Shown here: positions 9,394-17,278 of the stretch, piece by piece
How positions within the stretch are numbered: the stretch's first letter is position 1
How the letters are laid out: every line of letters begins with the position of its first letter
Assembly: GCA_900548215.1 (NCBI GenBank)
Contig: URJI01000002.1
Coordinates: 11,412-75,411 of the forward strand
Length of the DNA: 64,000 nt
Source of the DNA: an uncultured Coprococcus sp.
GTDB lineage: Bacteria > Bacillota > Clostridia > Lachnospirales > Lachnospiraceae
Direction of reading: 5' to 3'
Program-made: the position numbers and the translations under genes
Notes under the pieces: model-generated
Told to the model about the DNA's origin: nothing
The model's input: the letters and a program-made list of their open reading frames with translations, nothing else
The model's database searches: none

Positions 9394-10332
9394 TCAATAT
9401 AAAATCTCAAAGAATACCATAAGCCCTATACATATAAATACAGTGACAACAAGAGGCGCCGAAATGATTCTGGTGGATCTCGGCTGTTTCCTGAACAGTC
9501 CCATAAACTTCTCTTTTCTGCCATTCAAAACAGCAAGACAGTATAATATGGCAACCGCTATCATAAGGCCGATCACAGCCGGTGAAACAAGCATGGATAC
9601 CGTCTGTCTGAGATCAGCTGTGCTGCTTCCCTGTTCCATTGATTTTTCCATTGCATTGCGCAGAACTCCAACATGCCATGCCGCATAGCCAAGAAGTACT
9701 GATATTCCATTGAAGCAAAAATGTGCAAACATCGTTGAGAATATACTCCCCGTCGCTTCAGCAAGAAAGCCAAACATGATTCCAAGAACCATGGCATATG
9801 CCATCTGGTTGAAATTCATGTGCATGACACCGAATAAAAACCCAGATGTGATGATTGCCCATAATCTATGGGAATGGCGGAACACACCAAGTACAACTCC
9901 TCTGTATGCAAGTTCCTCCACCACTGCAGGCATGACAGCAGCGAGCAGCATCGACACCCAGAGCCTATGGTTTGCCAGCAGATCTGTTGATATCTGTTCT
10001 GTGCCGCTTTCAACCCACATAAGACTCAGCGCATTTATTAGCGTCATGAGCGGCTCAAGTGCAATCACAAATATTGGCACAAGCAATATCATAGCCCAAT
10101 GTGTACGCCTTAACCGCAGTGTCTCCCTGATACTGCATTTAGTCAGTATAATATAAAAAATTGTTGGGACCAGAATCATACTCTGACTGAGTATTAAATT
10201 CTGGACCATAGATATGGATTTTCCAAATCCCGTGATCCTCAACAATATCACCACAAGGATGTACACCACCACAAGTGACATAAAGAACCATGATGCCCGG
10301 TTTATTTTTTTCTGTTCTTCAGATAACTTCAT
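9394..10332 (-). CDS. CPBP-family intramembrane metalloprotease (CAAX/Abi)
   Basis: This 312-residue integral membrane protein has about eight hydrophobic segments and the CPBP motifs: EELAYRG (EExxxR, near residue 140), a phenylalanine-rich FGVMHMNFNQM histidine motif, and a third conserved HFCFNG histidine segment. Family members are type II CAAX-like proteases used for peptide maturation, immunity to bacteriocins or unknown roles. The stop of ridA lies five bases upstream, so the two are likely co-transcribed. The substrate is not known. Confidence 0.85.
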   Translation of the reverse strand: MKLSEEQKKINRASWFFMSLVVVYILVVILLRITGFGKSISMVQNLILSQSMILVPTIFYIILTKCSIRETLRLRRTHWAMILLVPIFVIALEPLMTLINALSLMWVESGTEQISTDLLANHRLWVSMLLAAVMPAVVEELAYRGVVLGVFRHSHRLWAIITSGFLFGVMHMNFNQMAYAMVLGIMFGFLAEATGSIFSTMFAHFCFNGISVLLGYAAWHVGVLRNAMEKSMEQGSSTADLRQTVSMLVSPAVIGLMIAVAILYCLAVLNGRKEKFMGLFRKQPRSTRIISAPLVVTVFICIGLMVFFEILY

Positions 10333-10336
10333 ATGA

Positions 10337-10717
10337 TTACTCTACTACAGCCACAGCCTCGATCTCTATGAGAACATCCTTAGGAAGTCTTGCGACCTCC
10401 ACGCATGAACGTGCAGGGAAATCACCTGTGAAAAATTCTTTGTATACGTCATTTATCCTGCCAAAATCATCCATGTTCTTGATAAATACAGTTGTCTTTA
10501 CAACCTTATCCATAGATGAACCTGAAGCTTCAACAAGATTCTTCAGATTGCCAATGGCCTGCCTTGCCTGAACTTCCACATCGCCCTGTACAAGAGTATT
10601 TGTCACAGGATCAATAGGTATCATGCCCGATGTGAACAACATTCCATTCACTGTTACAGCCTGTGAATATGGGCCTATAGCTGCAGGAGCCTTTGGTGTA
10701 CTGATTATTGTCTTCAT
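10337..10717 (-). CDS. ridA: RidA-family reactive intermediate deaminase
   Basis: This 126-residue protein matches RidA (YjgF/YER057c/UK114): PAAIGPYSQAV at the N terminus, the substrate-binding arginine in ARSCVEVARLPKD, and the C-terminal LIEIEAVAV. RidA hydrolyses reactive enamine/imine intermediates from PLP enzymes such as threonine dehydratase. The ATG at 10717 follows AAGGAGGAATA; longer starts have no ribosome site. Length is typical for the family. Confidence 0.95.
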   Translation of the reverse strand: MKTIISTPKAPAAIGPYSQAVTVNGMLFTSGMIPIDPVTNTLVQGDVEVQARQAIGNLKNLVEASGSSMDKVVKTTVFIKNMDDFGRINDVYKEFFTGDFPARSCVEVARLPKDVLIEIEAVAVVE

Positions 10718-10804
10718 AAATATATTCCTCCTTGTTATGCTGTTTAAATCATTTAGCAGCTTTCGTGCATTTCTATATAACAGCATACTTAATTTTTTAA
10801 TGTT

Positions 10805-11845
10805 CTAGTCTTCTACGTCAAAATCCCTGTTAAGTTCTTCTAACATTGCACGCCTGTTATTACGTTTTCCACCTGAACTTCTCGTGAATTTGACCTTACC
10901 TTTTCTGACATCTGGTGTATTTTGTAAACTCTTAGCCTTCTTAGGTTTTACACTTCTTCGCACTACATCTTCCTTTGTTGTGCCATTTTTCGCCCGTTCA
11001 GCTCTCTCCGCATCTGTGAGGACCTCTATTGTCTTCTCTGTTATCCTTATCTGCCCATCCTTAAGAAGCTTTCCGACAGCCGTCTTAAACGCCCTCTTGC
11101 TTATTCCAAATTCTTTCTCAATGACACTCGCATCCACCTTGTCATTATATGGAAGCACGCCATCATATGACTGTATGATATTGTATACCATATCTGCGTT
11201 CTCCCTGATCTGCATCTTTATAGGCTTTTGAAGCGTGAGATTGAGCTTACCATCATCCCTGACAGCGACAACACGGCCATGTATCCTGTCGCCTGCATAT
11301 ATCGTACTGTGCAATTCTTTCTTTGGGATAAGTGCAGAATATTTGTCATCGACAGCAACAAATGCTCCATACTCCGGGCTGTATTCTATGACAATTCCGC
11401 TGATCTCATCGCCCTGTTTATATGGACTATCACACCTGAGGTAGTCATACACCTTCATAGATACACACAATCTCTCCGACTTATCCGCGTACATCCTGAC
11501 CAGATATTCCCTGCCCTCTCTGACAGGTCCGGTCTGCTCTTTAAACGGAAGCAGTATATCTTTCTCAAGCCCCCAGTCCATAAACGCACCAATCTTTGTA
11601 GTGCCAGCACATCTGAGAACTGCCATCTTGCCCATAGTTATATAAGGAACATTCACCGTTGCTATGAGCCTGTCATCCGAATCCCTGTATATAAATACAG
11701 AAATCTTGTCTCCTATTCTTGTCGACCTGTGAACTTGTTTTCTAGGAAGAAGCACCTCCCTGTCATCGCCATCACATCCAAGATATACTCCAAATTCTTT
11801 TTCCCTGCGCACTGTCAGGTCGTTCCATTCGCCAATCTTTATCAT
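10805..11845 (-). CDS. CvfB-like RNA-binding protein with S1 domains
   Basis: This 346-residue protein has the CvfB/YitL build: tandem S1-like barrels (IGEWNDLTVRREKEFGVYLG at the start, then AFMDWGLEKDILLPF, then GIVIEYSPEYGAFVAVDDKYSALIPK) followed by a winged-helix module (SVIEKEFGISKRAFKTAVGKL). The tail after residue 300 is rich in K and R and probably binds RNA. CvfB affects virulence-gene expression in staphylococci; the role here is unknown. It lies on the same strand as ridA and CPBP but separated from ridA by 87 bp. Confidence 0.82.
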   Translation of the reverse strand: MIKIGEWNDLTVRREKEFGVYLGCDGDDREVLLPRKQVHRSTRIGDKISVFIYRDSDDRLIATVNVPYITMGKMAVLRCAGTTKIGAFMDWGLEKDILLPFKEQTGPVREGREYLVRMYADKSERLCVSMKVYDYLRCDSPYKQGDEISGIVIEYSPEYGAFVAVDDKYSALIPKKELHSTIYAGDRIHGRVVAVRDDGKLNLTLQKPIKMQIRENADMVYNIIQSYDGVLPYNDKVDASVIEKEFGISKRAFKTAVGKLLKDGQIRITEKTIEVLTDAERAERAKNGTTKEDVVRRSVKPKKAKSLQNTPDVRKGKVKFTRSSGGKRNNRRAMLEELNRDFDVED

Positions 11846-11887
11846 AGTCTTACCGTCCTCTTATTTTTTCCTGCACCATATGCTGCC

Positions 11888-12601
11888 TCAGTTACATTCC
11901 AATTCAAACTGAACTACGCATTTGATAACAGATTTCTCGTCGCACAAAAGAATCTGAAGCAGATTTTCCTTCTGTGCTCTCTTTACTACTATAACATCAT
12001 CTTTCACGTATTGCATCTTATATTCGGCTCTCACAGCCTTGATAGCTGATATATCTTCTACATATTCCTGTGCCAGAGCTATATAAGCTTCATTATTCAT
12101 GTGATTGTTGGAATCTATCTGATACTGCATGACCTTCCTTGTGTCAACCACATTATGATCGTCAAACAGCTTTATCTTTCTAGGGGCATACTCCATATCT
12201 ATCGCAGGTTCCATCGGATATGCCTCCGACACCTCATCCTCGATCCTTGCCGGTCTCAAGGTCTCAGTATCCACATAACTCCATATAGATGCAGCCTTAA
12301 CGATTCTGATACCGTTCTCATCCAGGATATCTATGTTTCGAAAGCCCAGCGATGCCTTAAAGTCATATGCCCAAGTACGCACTTTTATCTTCTCACCCAT
12401 AGCCGGATATCGATCGACCTCTATCTGCCATGATATCAGAAACCACGCTCTGTGGTGATCAGCAAGGTAATCAAGACCTATCCCAACATTCTCCGACTGT
12501 AAAATCGCACAATCCTGGAAATAATTGGCCAGGGACGCCATGTTCGACTTTTTCCTTCCTCCAGTTTCGCTATATCTAACTATTGCATCATATGAATACA
12601 T
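11888..12601 (-). CDS. Acyl-ACP thioesterase (FatA/FatB-like)
   Basis: This 237-residue protein consists of two hotdog domains. The N-terminal domain has the family's ETGGRKKSNMASLANYFQDCA start and the second has NNHMNNEAYIALAQEY with the N-x-H catalytic pattern. Acyl-ACP thioesterases release fatty acids from acyl carrier protein and so help set lipid chain length. It begins just after the spacer that holds the tRNA-Gln promoter. The start ATG at 12601 has a weak GAGAG upstream. Confidence 0.88.
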   Translation of the reverse strand: MYSYDAIVRYSETGGRKKSNMASLANYFQDCAILQSENVGIGLDYLADHHRAWFLISWQIEVDRYPAMGEKIKVRTWAYDFKASLGFRNIDILDENGIRIVKAASIWSYVDTETLRPARIEDEVSEAYPMEPAIDMEYAPRKIKLFDDHNVVDTRKVMQYQIDSNNHMNNEAYIALAQEYVEDISAIKAVRAEYKMQYVKDDVIVVKRAQKENLLQILLCDEKSVIKCVVQFELECN

Positions 12602-12795
12602 TCACTCTCTCCTATCATATATTTTCCACAGCAATCAGACTCAACGTATGATGAATCACCAGCCTTCTATACATTTATACTCTATTTTCATGTCCGCCGC
12701 AATAGCCAGTTAATCCTGTCACACCGCATAAATACTAGTTTTTTCTATATTCAAATATGCAAATTAAATTTTTTTCAATTTTCTGAAAAAAAAGC

Positions 12796-12824
12796 TTGCA
12801 TTATTAGACCAGTTTGTATATAAT
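12796..12824 (+). promoter_or_regulatory. Sigma-A promoter of tRNA-Gln
   Basis: TTGCAT (12796-12801) and TATAAT (12819-12824) have 17 bases between them, ending 17 bases before the tRNA. Confidence 0.75.
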
Positions 12825-12841
12825 ATCATTTGTTGAGGCAA

Positions 12842-12914
12842 TGGGCTATCGCCAAATGGTAAGGCACTGGACTCTGACTCCAGCATTTTCAAGGTTCGAA
12901 TCCTTGTAGCCCAG
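12842..12914 (+). tRNA. tRNA-Gln (anticodon CTG)
   Basis: The sequence folds as a full cloverleaf: a 7-bp acceptor stem (TGGGCTA with TAGCCCA), an anticodon stem CTGGA/TCCAG with loop CTCTGAC (anticodon CTG, read CAG), and a TTCGAAT T-loop. The terminal CCA is not encoded. A rho-independent terminator follows eleven bases later, so this is a one-gene unit. Confidence 0.95.
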
Positions 12915-12924
12915 CTAACATAGA

Positions 12925-12958
12925 GACTTGAGATCGAGTGATTTCAAGTCTTTTTTTT
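12925..12958 (+). terminator. Terminator of tRNA-Gln
   Basis: GACTTGA (12925-12931) pairs with TCAAGTC (12944-12950) and is followed by eight Ts. Confidence 0.85.
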
Positions 12959-12959
12959 A

Positions 12960-13043
12960 TGTCATCAAACTGCGTTTGTGACATATATAAGCGGTAGCAC
13001 GCTGATGCGTGCGCAGGTCATCAAACTGCGTTTGTGACATATA
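12960..13043. repeat. Two copies of a 27-bp palindromic repeat
   Basis: An identical 27-base unit occurs at 12961-12987 and 13017-13043. Each copy is itself a hairpin: TGTCA and TGACA outside, CAAAC and GTTTG inside, loop TGC. Between them lies another small hairpin, GCACGC-TGAT-GCGTGC. The layout resembles a REP/BIME-type extragenic palindromic repeat. No coding potential is seen. Confidence 0.75.
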
Positions 13044-13080
13044 AAAGAGGATATGTCGGAAGGCAGTCGACATATCCTCT
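13041..13080 (-). terminator. Terminator of the amidohydrolase gene
   Basis: A perfect 12-bp stem (13046-13057 with 13069-13080) is followed, on the minus strand, by TTTTATATG. It lies 84 bp beyond the stop of the minus-strand amidohydrolase. Confidence 0.7.
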
Positions 13081-13163
13081 AAAATTGTATTACTATTGTG
13101 AAAAAAATCATATTGCTGTAACAAAAATGTAACACATTATTAAATATATTGCAATGCTTATTT

Positions 13164-14012
13164 TCAATTTTTATCAATTTCCAACAGTCTCTTTGCATTA
13201 TCACCAAATATCTTTGACAATGCTTCACTAGAAAGTCCTGATTGCTCCAGCCTCACAACCTCAACAGCCTGATTCGTCCATGGACTGTCCGTTCCAAATA
13301 ATATCCTATCCACACCGTGTCTATTTACTATTTCTACGAATGATTCTCTATCCAGAAGCTTCCATCTGTGAGGAATGCCATCTTTCCAGTCGATATCGCC
13401 GCAGGAAAAGGCAGTATCTAGATACACATTTCTTCCGCATATCCTATCAAGAACTTCACTCCACATCTGCCAGCCTCCCATATGAGCTAGCACAAGCTTT
13501 TCAGGTCTGACGTCATCCAGAACATCCTCCACCATCTCAGGAGTACAATGAACAACATCCGGAAGTCCTATATCTCTTCCGGCATGAGTAACAACTATAA
13601 GTCCCAGCTCTGTGGCATAACCTATAATTCTCTTGTACCGTATATCATTAAAGAAAACTCCCTGGTAATCAGGATGCAGCTTTATTCCCTTCAGCCCCTT
13701 ATCCTTTATATCTCTTAGTATCTCCTTGTAATTGTCATTTTCCGGATGAATTCCACCGAACGACCATATATGTGTACTGTCGAAATTCTCATTTTCCTCC
13801 ACTGCAGTTTCATTTATCCTCATATACTGCTTAGGAGAAGTTGCTACCGGCAATACAATTGACATGTCCACATGTCTCATCTCCATATCATTTTCAAGTC
13901 CCTCAAATGTTCCATCAGACTGAGGCACAGTGCCTGATCTTCCAGAAAGCAGATCAACAGTTTTTGCCGCTATCTTATCCGGATATGTGTGTGTGTGAAA
14001 ATCTATTATCAT
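13164..14012 (-). CDS. Amidohydrolase-2 family metal-dependent hydrolase
   Basis: This 282-residue TIM-barrel protein starts with the metal motif IIDFHTHTYPD (H-x-H). It then has GIKLHPDYQG, the barrel histidine in LIVVTHAGRD, LAHMGGWQM and the final acid in ILFGTDSPWT. This order matches the amidohydrolase-2 (ACMSD-like) group, which includes decarboxylases and hydrolases; the substrate is unclear. The ATG at 14012 follows AAAGGAG by ten bases; a longer frame upstream has no ribosome site. It is transcribed alone. Confidence 0.85.
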   Translation of the reverse strand: MIIDFHTHTYPDKIAAKTVDLLSGRSGTVPQSDGTFEGLENDMEMRHVDMSIVLPVATSPKQYMRINETAVEENENFDSTHIWSFGGIHPENDNYKEILRDIKDKGLKGIKLHPDYQGVFFNDIRYKRIIGYATELGLIVVTHAGRDIGLPDVVHCTPEMVEDVLDDVRPEKLVLAHMGGWQMWSEVLDRICGRNVYLDTAFSCGDIDWKDGIPHRWKLLDRESFVEIVNRHGVDRILFGTDSPWTNQAVEVVRLEQSGLSSEALSKIFGDNAKRLLEIDKN

Positions 14013-14179
14013 ACTTCTATATCTCCTTTCTCCTGAAACCAACCACCCAAGTCCATATTTGACCAATGGCTGAGCCGCATATATTATACACTCATGCAAA
14101 AATAAATATCAAGAATATTGAAAATCATCGTATTTTGTTTTATCTTTATTGATGGAAATCCTGTGCAAAAGGAGGATAT

Positions 14180-14920
14180 ATGAGCAAAAGACGAAAAAAA
14201 ATGACAATGAAACAATTAAGATCACTGGTCGCCTTTCTTGTAACTATAAATATATTGCTGGTTATATGTATTCTGGTTCTTGGTTTTTTCCTTGCCAAAG
14301 CACACATAAATCAGCGCAAGGAAAAGACAGTCATGTTAAAGCGTGCAAATGACACCTACACAGTCTGTGTCGATGCAGGTCACGGAGGCAGCGACGTCGG
14401 CGCCGTCGGATTAGATGGAAGTTATGAAAAGGACGACAATCTCCGCCTCGCCCTAAAAGTCGCCGATGCCCTTAAGGAAAGCGGGGTTACCGTCATACTT
14501 ACAAGATCCGATGACAGTGATACACAGCTCAACTCAAGATCAAAGATTGCCAACAAGGCAAAAGCTGATATATTTGTATCACTGCACCGCAATTCTACTG
14601 CAAATCCAAACACCACAAAAGGAATAGAAATCTGGATTCACAGCTCAGGATCAGAGCGGAGCTATGCCGCTGCCGATGATATTCTTAACAATCTTGAACA
14701 GGTGGGGATCTCTGAAAATAGGGGTGTCAGAATTGGCACACAAGGAGACAGCGATGACGATTATGCCGTTATCCGTGACACAGACATGACAAGCATGATA
14801 ATAGAAATGGGATTCATGACAAGTCAGGATGATCTGGACTATTTCAATGAGAACATTGACAACTATGCCAAAGCGATATCAAACGGCGTAGTTGAATGGT
14901 TGAACACATATGTACAGTAA
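14180..14920 (+). CDS. N-acetylmuramoyl-L-alanine amidase (Amidase_3)
   Basis: This 246-residue protein has an N-terminal basic stretch and one membrane helix (residues ~15-35, LVAFLVTINILLVICILVLG), then an Amidase_3 domain facing outside. Zinc ligands are visible in VCVDAGHGGSDVGAVG, the glutamate near YEKDDNL, the histidine of VSLHRNST, and the catalytic glutamate of IIEMGFMT. It cuts the muramoyl-alanine bond of peptidoglycan, as in cell separation or spore/mother-cell lysis (CwlD-like). An AAGGAGG lies six bases before the start. Confidence 0.92.
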   Translation: MSKRRKKMTMKQLRSLVAFLVTINILLVICILVLGFFLAKAHINQRKEKTVMLKRANDTYTVCVDAGHGGSDVGAVGLDGSYEKDDNLRLALKVADALKESGVTVILTRSDDSDTQLNSRSKIANKAKADIFVSLHRNSTANPNTTKGIEIWIHSSGSERSYAAADDILNNLEQVGISENRGVRIGTQGDSDDDYAVIRDTDMTSMIIEMGFMTSQDDLDYFNENIDNYAKAISNGVVEWLNTYVQ

Positions 14921-14956
14921 ATTATCCCCCAATACATATCTACATCCCAGGCACCA

Positions 14957-15016
14957 AAATAAATGCCCCGGTGGATTTGATACAAACCAATATCAAGTCC
15001 GCCAGGGCATTTATTT
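14957..15016. terminator. Bidirectional terminator between the amidase and GGDEF genes
   Basis: AAATAAATGCCC (14957-14968) pairs perfectly with GGGCATTTATTT (15005-15016), with a second pairing inside it. A/T tracts on both sides let it serve the two convergent genes. Confidence 0.8.
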
Positions 15017-15032
15017 ATATTCGCTTAATATG

Positions 15033-16127
15033 CTACTCACTTATAACTGTTCTGTTACGTCCACCTTCCTTGGCTTTGTACAGTGCAGAATCAGCTCTGT
15101 TAAACCAGGCCTTTGAGCTCTCACCCTTTGCATATTCTGCAACACCGCAGCTGCATGTTATGCCATCCTTGTTCATAAAATGGAAATAGTAACATCTGAA
15201 CTCCGTTCTGATATCCTCCACAACATTCATAACCTTGGATAACTCCACATCATGGAACAGAATAACAAATTCCTCTCCTCCATATCTGAATGCAAGTCCC
15301 ATGTCCTTGGACTTTTCCTTCATCATCTTGCACAACGCCTTGATGACTATATCACCGTTGCTGTGACCATATGTGTCATTAACTTCTTTAAAATGATCTA
15401 TATCAAATATTGTCACATACGACTTTGCGCCAGTCGCCTCAACATTCTCAATCTCTTTGTCAAGACTCTCCTCAAATGAACGTCTGTTATAAAGCCCTGT
15501 CATCGGATCGATCATCAGCTCACTCATTAGGGTTACCTGCCTGTTATAACTTCCGGCTATAGAATTCATAAGTGCCTTTGTATGTTTGTTGATAATAACA
15601 ACCACAGCACACATAAGTACTACAAAAACCATACTTACGCCGAGAGCTCCAATCCAGCAAAGCTGTGGCAAGCTTCCATCCACACTCAACCTGTATCTCA
15701 CAATATTAACAACCATGAGAATAAGAACACCTACACCTGTCCATATTGTAAGTCCCTGATCCGCGAACATAGCCGTTGCAACTATCGTAACGCACGGTAA
15801 AAGAATTATTGGCGATATAGAATAATATATAAAAGCAACGATACCAAATGATACAAACATCATCGCTGTGACTATATAATTCTGTTTCTTCTCATCTTTC
15901 GTACCCGCCTTTATATAATAATATCCAACTGCCAGAGCCAAAGCCTGCACAAGGGCAGGAACAAGTATGTACTTTAATATATATAATCCAGAACTAAGTT
16001 TCTCAAGCCTATGGCTCCCAAATAATATCCACGATATAATGAATGTTATGCTGCATATAACTAACAACATACGCCATATGAGCATCTTCCACTTTATCTC
16101 TATTTCTTCTTTGTTCAAATCGTTCAT
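15033..16127 (-). CDS. Membrane-bound diguanylate cyclase (GGDEF)
   Basis: This 365-residue protein has about six membrane segments in residues 20-190 and a C-terminal GGDEF domain starting at DPMTGLYNRRSFEE. The active-site loop is RYGGEEFVILF, so the GG[DE]EF signature is intact, and FDIDHFKEVNDTYGH is present. It should make cyclic di-GMP in response to a signal read by the membrane part. The ATG at 16127 follows GGGGGATCGGCT. Its upstream region ends at the left edge of the filamentous phage element, 73 bp away, so its promoter may have been altered by integration. Confidence 0.9.
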   Translation of the reverse strand: MNDLNKEEIEIKWKMLIWRMLLVICSITFIISWILFGSHRLEKLSSGLYILKYILVPALVQALALAVGYYYIKAGTKDEKKQNYIVTAMMFVSFGIVAFIYYSISPIILLPCVTIVATAMFADQGLTIWTGVGVLILMVVNIVRYRLSVDGSLPQLCWIGALGVSMVFVVLMCAVVVIINKHTKALMNSIAGSYNRQVTLMSELMIDPMTGLYNRRSFEESLDKEIENVEATGAKSYVTIFDIDHFKEVNDTYGHSNGDIVIKALCKMMKEKSKDMGLAFRYGGEEFVILFHDVELSKVMNVVEDIRTEFRCYYFHFMNKDGITCSCGVAEYAKGESSKAWFNRADSALYKAKEGGRNRTVISE

Positions 16128-16199
16128 AGCCGATCCCCCAACAACCCAAATATGCATTGATTTTACCATATTTAACAGATAATATCCACTATTAATACA

Positions 16200-16215
16200 T
16201 AAAAGGCGAGAATAT
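16200..16215. repeat. Left 16-bp direct repeat (attL-like)
   Basis: TAAAAGGCGAGAATAT occurs here and again at 24139-24154, directly flanking the phage element. The right copy is the T-tail plus 3' arm of the iorB terminator; this left copy is the orphan half of the same hairpin. Confidence 0.85.
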
Positions 16216-16241
16216 GATAATTTACAATAATAACGTAACAA
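16216..16241 (+). repeat. Left terminal inverted repeat of the phage element
   Basis: These 26 bases match the reverse complement of 24112-24138 at 20 of 27 aligned positions with one gap; the inner part GTAACAA is identical. Length and imperfection fit IS30-family terminal repeats. Confidence 0.65.
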
Positions 16242-16278
16242 ACAGATGTTCAGCAATGAATACTCTCCCGTTTGTGTC

Positions 16279-16306
16279 TATCCGCACTAATGCCCTAGTG
16301 CGGATA
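16279..16306. other. Perfect 11-bp stem-loop near the phage left end
   Basis: TATCCGCACTA (16279-16289) pairs with TAGTGCGGATA (16296-16306) around a 6-base loop. No T-run follows on either strand, so it is not a normal terminator. In filamentous phages such hairpins serve as packaging signal or single-strand origin; that role here is inference. Confidence 0.55.
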
Positions 16307-16362
16307 GGAAAAAAAAGAAAATTGTAGGGTTTAACGTGATGTTTTATGAAAGGATGGTTAAT

Positions 16363-16641
16363 ATGTCTTATTTATTTAGTCTTGATTTACTCAAGGTAGC
16401 ACAGGAAGAAAAAGTAATAACAAACAAGGATGGTAAAGAAGAGGGTAAATATTATGTTATCGCTCTTAGTAATGGACGGAAGTCTTTTGAGGTTACATGT
16501 GGAGAGAGTAATAATCTTGTTAAGATAGATCCTCTTGAAAAGTGTCGTGTAGCTTTTGACATAGTTGATAAAAAGTTAAAGGCTGTAGACGCTGTTAGCA
16601 TTTCAAAGTCTGTTGCAAAGGCTGGTGATAAGAATGAATGA
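16363..16641 (+). CDS. Putative phage ssDNA-binding protein (pV-like)
   Basis: This 92-residue protein has no membrane segment and is rich in charged residues. Predicted beta strands (KYYVIALSNGRKSFEVTCG, then KCRVAFDIVDKKLKAVDAVSI) suggest a small OB-like barrel. Inoviruses carry a small ssDNA-binding protein close to the coat genes, and this is the best candidate. The ATG at 16363 follows GAAAGGA by eight bases. Its stop overlaps the next start (ATGA). Assignment rests on position and size, not on a recognised motif. Confidence 0.5.
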   Translation: MSYLFSLDLLKVAQEEKVITNKDGKEEGKYYVIALSNGRKSFEVTCGESNNLVKIDPLEKCRVAFDIVDKKLKAVDAVSISKSVAKAGDKNE

Positions 16642-16831
16642 TGGTTTATCAATAAATATAGATAAAGTTGGCGTTCTTGTTCTTGCTGGTATATATAAAG
16701 ATCTTTGCGAAGAATATGATAATAATATGACCTCTGCAAGTAGATATTATGAGCGACATGGATTTGAAAGAGCTTTGCGTCTTGTCGGTATAGATCCAGA
16801 AGTTTTAAAGGGTGTTGATACCTCTTTATAA
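16634..16831 (+). CDS. Hypothetical phage protein, 65 aa
   Basis: A small soluble protein (MNDGLSINIDKVGVLVLAGI at the start, then RYYERHGFERALRLVGIDPE) that overlaps the preceding gene through ATGA, so the two are probably translated together. No family is recognised. It lies directly before the coat genes. Confidence 0.6.
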   Translation: MNDGLSINIDKVGVLVLAGIYKDLCEEYDNNMTSASRYYERHGFERALRLVGIDPEVLKGVDTSL

Positions 16832-16868
16832 GGGTTTTCATAAATATATTGCAAAGGGGGTGAACATT

Positions 16869-17033
16869 ATGACGATGGAACAGATTACAACAGGTGTTAC
16901 AGATCTTATGGGAGTTATGGGAACTGTTCTCACTTCAATTGGTAGTAATGCCGCACTTATGGTTATTTTTTGTGTTGGTGTAGTTGGTGCTGGTGCTGGC
17001 GCATTCAAGAAGATTGCACGATCTGTAAAGTAA
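16869..17033 (+). CDS. Major coat protein 1 (pVIII-like), 54 aa
   Basis: The protein has the inovirus major coat plan: a short amphipathic N terminus (MTMEQITTGVTDLMG), one central hydrophobic helix (ALMVIFCVGVVGAGAGAF, residues 29-46) and a basic C terminus (KKIARSVK) that would face the DNA. No cleavable signal peptide is evident. A strong AAAGGGGGTGA ribosome site is nine bases before the ATG at 16869. A paralogue 81% identical follows 19 bp downstream. Confidence 0.8.
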   Translation: MTMEQITTGVTDLMGVMGTVLTSIGSNAALMVIFCVGVVGAGAGAFKKIARSVK

Positions 17034-17052
17034 TAGAAAGGAGTAAGCAGTT

Positions 17053-17217
17053 ATGAAGATGGCAGCTATAACACAGGGTGTTACTGATCTGATGTCTGTT
17101 ATGGGAACTGTATTAACTGGAATAGCAGACAATGCCGCACTTATGGTTATCTTCTGCGTTGCAGTGGTTGGTGCTGGTGCTGGTGCATTCAAGAAGATCA
17201 AACGTTCTGTAAAATAA
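17053..17217 (+). CDS. Major coat protein 2 (pVIII-like), 54 aa
   Basis: This second coat-like protein matches the first at 44 of 54 positions. The hydrophobic helix is nearly unchanged; most differences are at the N terminus (residues 2, 4, 5 and 8), at 23-26 and at residue 50 (A to K). An AAAGGAG lies upstream of the ATG at 17053. Tandem paralogous coat genes suggest either two structural forms in one virion or a recent duplication. Confidence 0.8.
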   Translation: MKMAAITQGVTDLMSVMGTVLTGIADNAALMVIFCVAVVGAGAGAFKKIKRSVK

Positions 17218-17278
17218 ACAATCTAATAGGGTGTGGGCATACCCCTATTTTTTTGTACCATTTTTTAAGGAGTTTAGT

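Noticed and set aside
11228..12049. 273-codon plus-strand frame
   Set aside because: It lies opposite the CvfB-like and thioesterase genes, has no ribosome site and reads as a low-complexity shadow of them.
12842..12914. tRNA-Gln as phage attachment site
   Set aside because: No tRNA end is repeated at the phage borders; the direct repeat comes from the iorB terminator.
16200..16260. dif/Xer site at the phage ends
   Set aside because: The 16-mer and its surroundings do not show the two 11-bp Xer half sites; a transposase-based route fits better.
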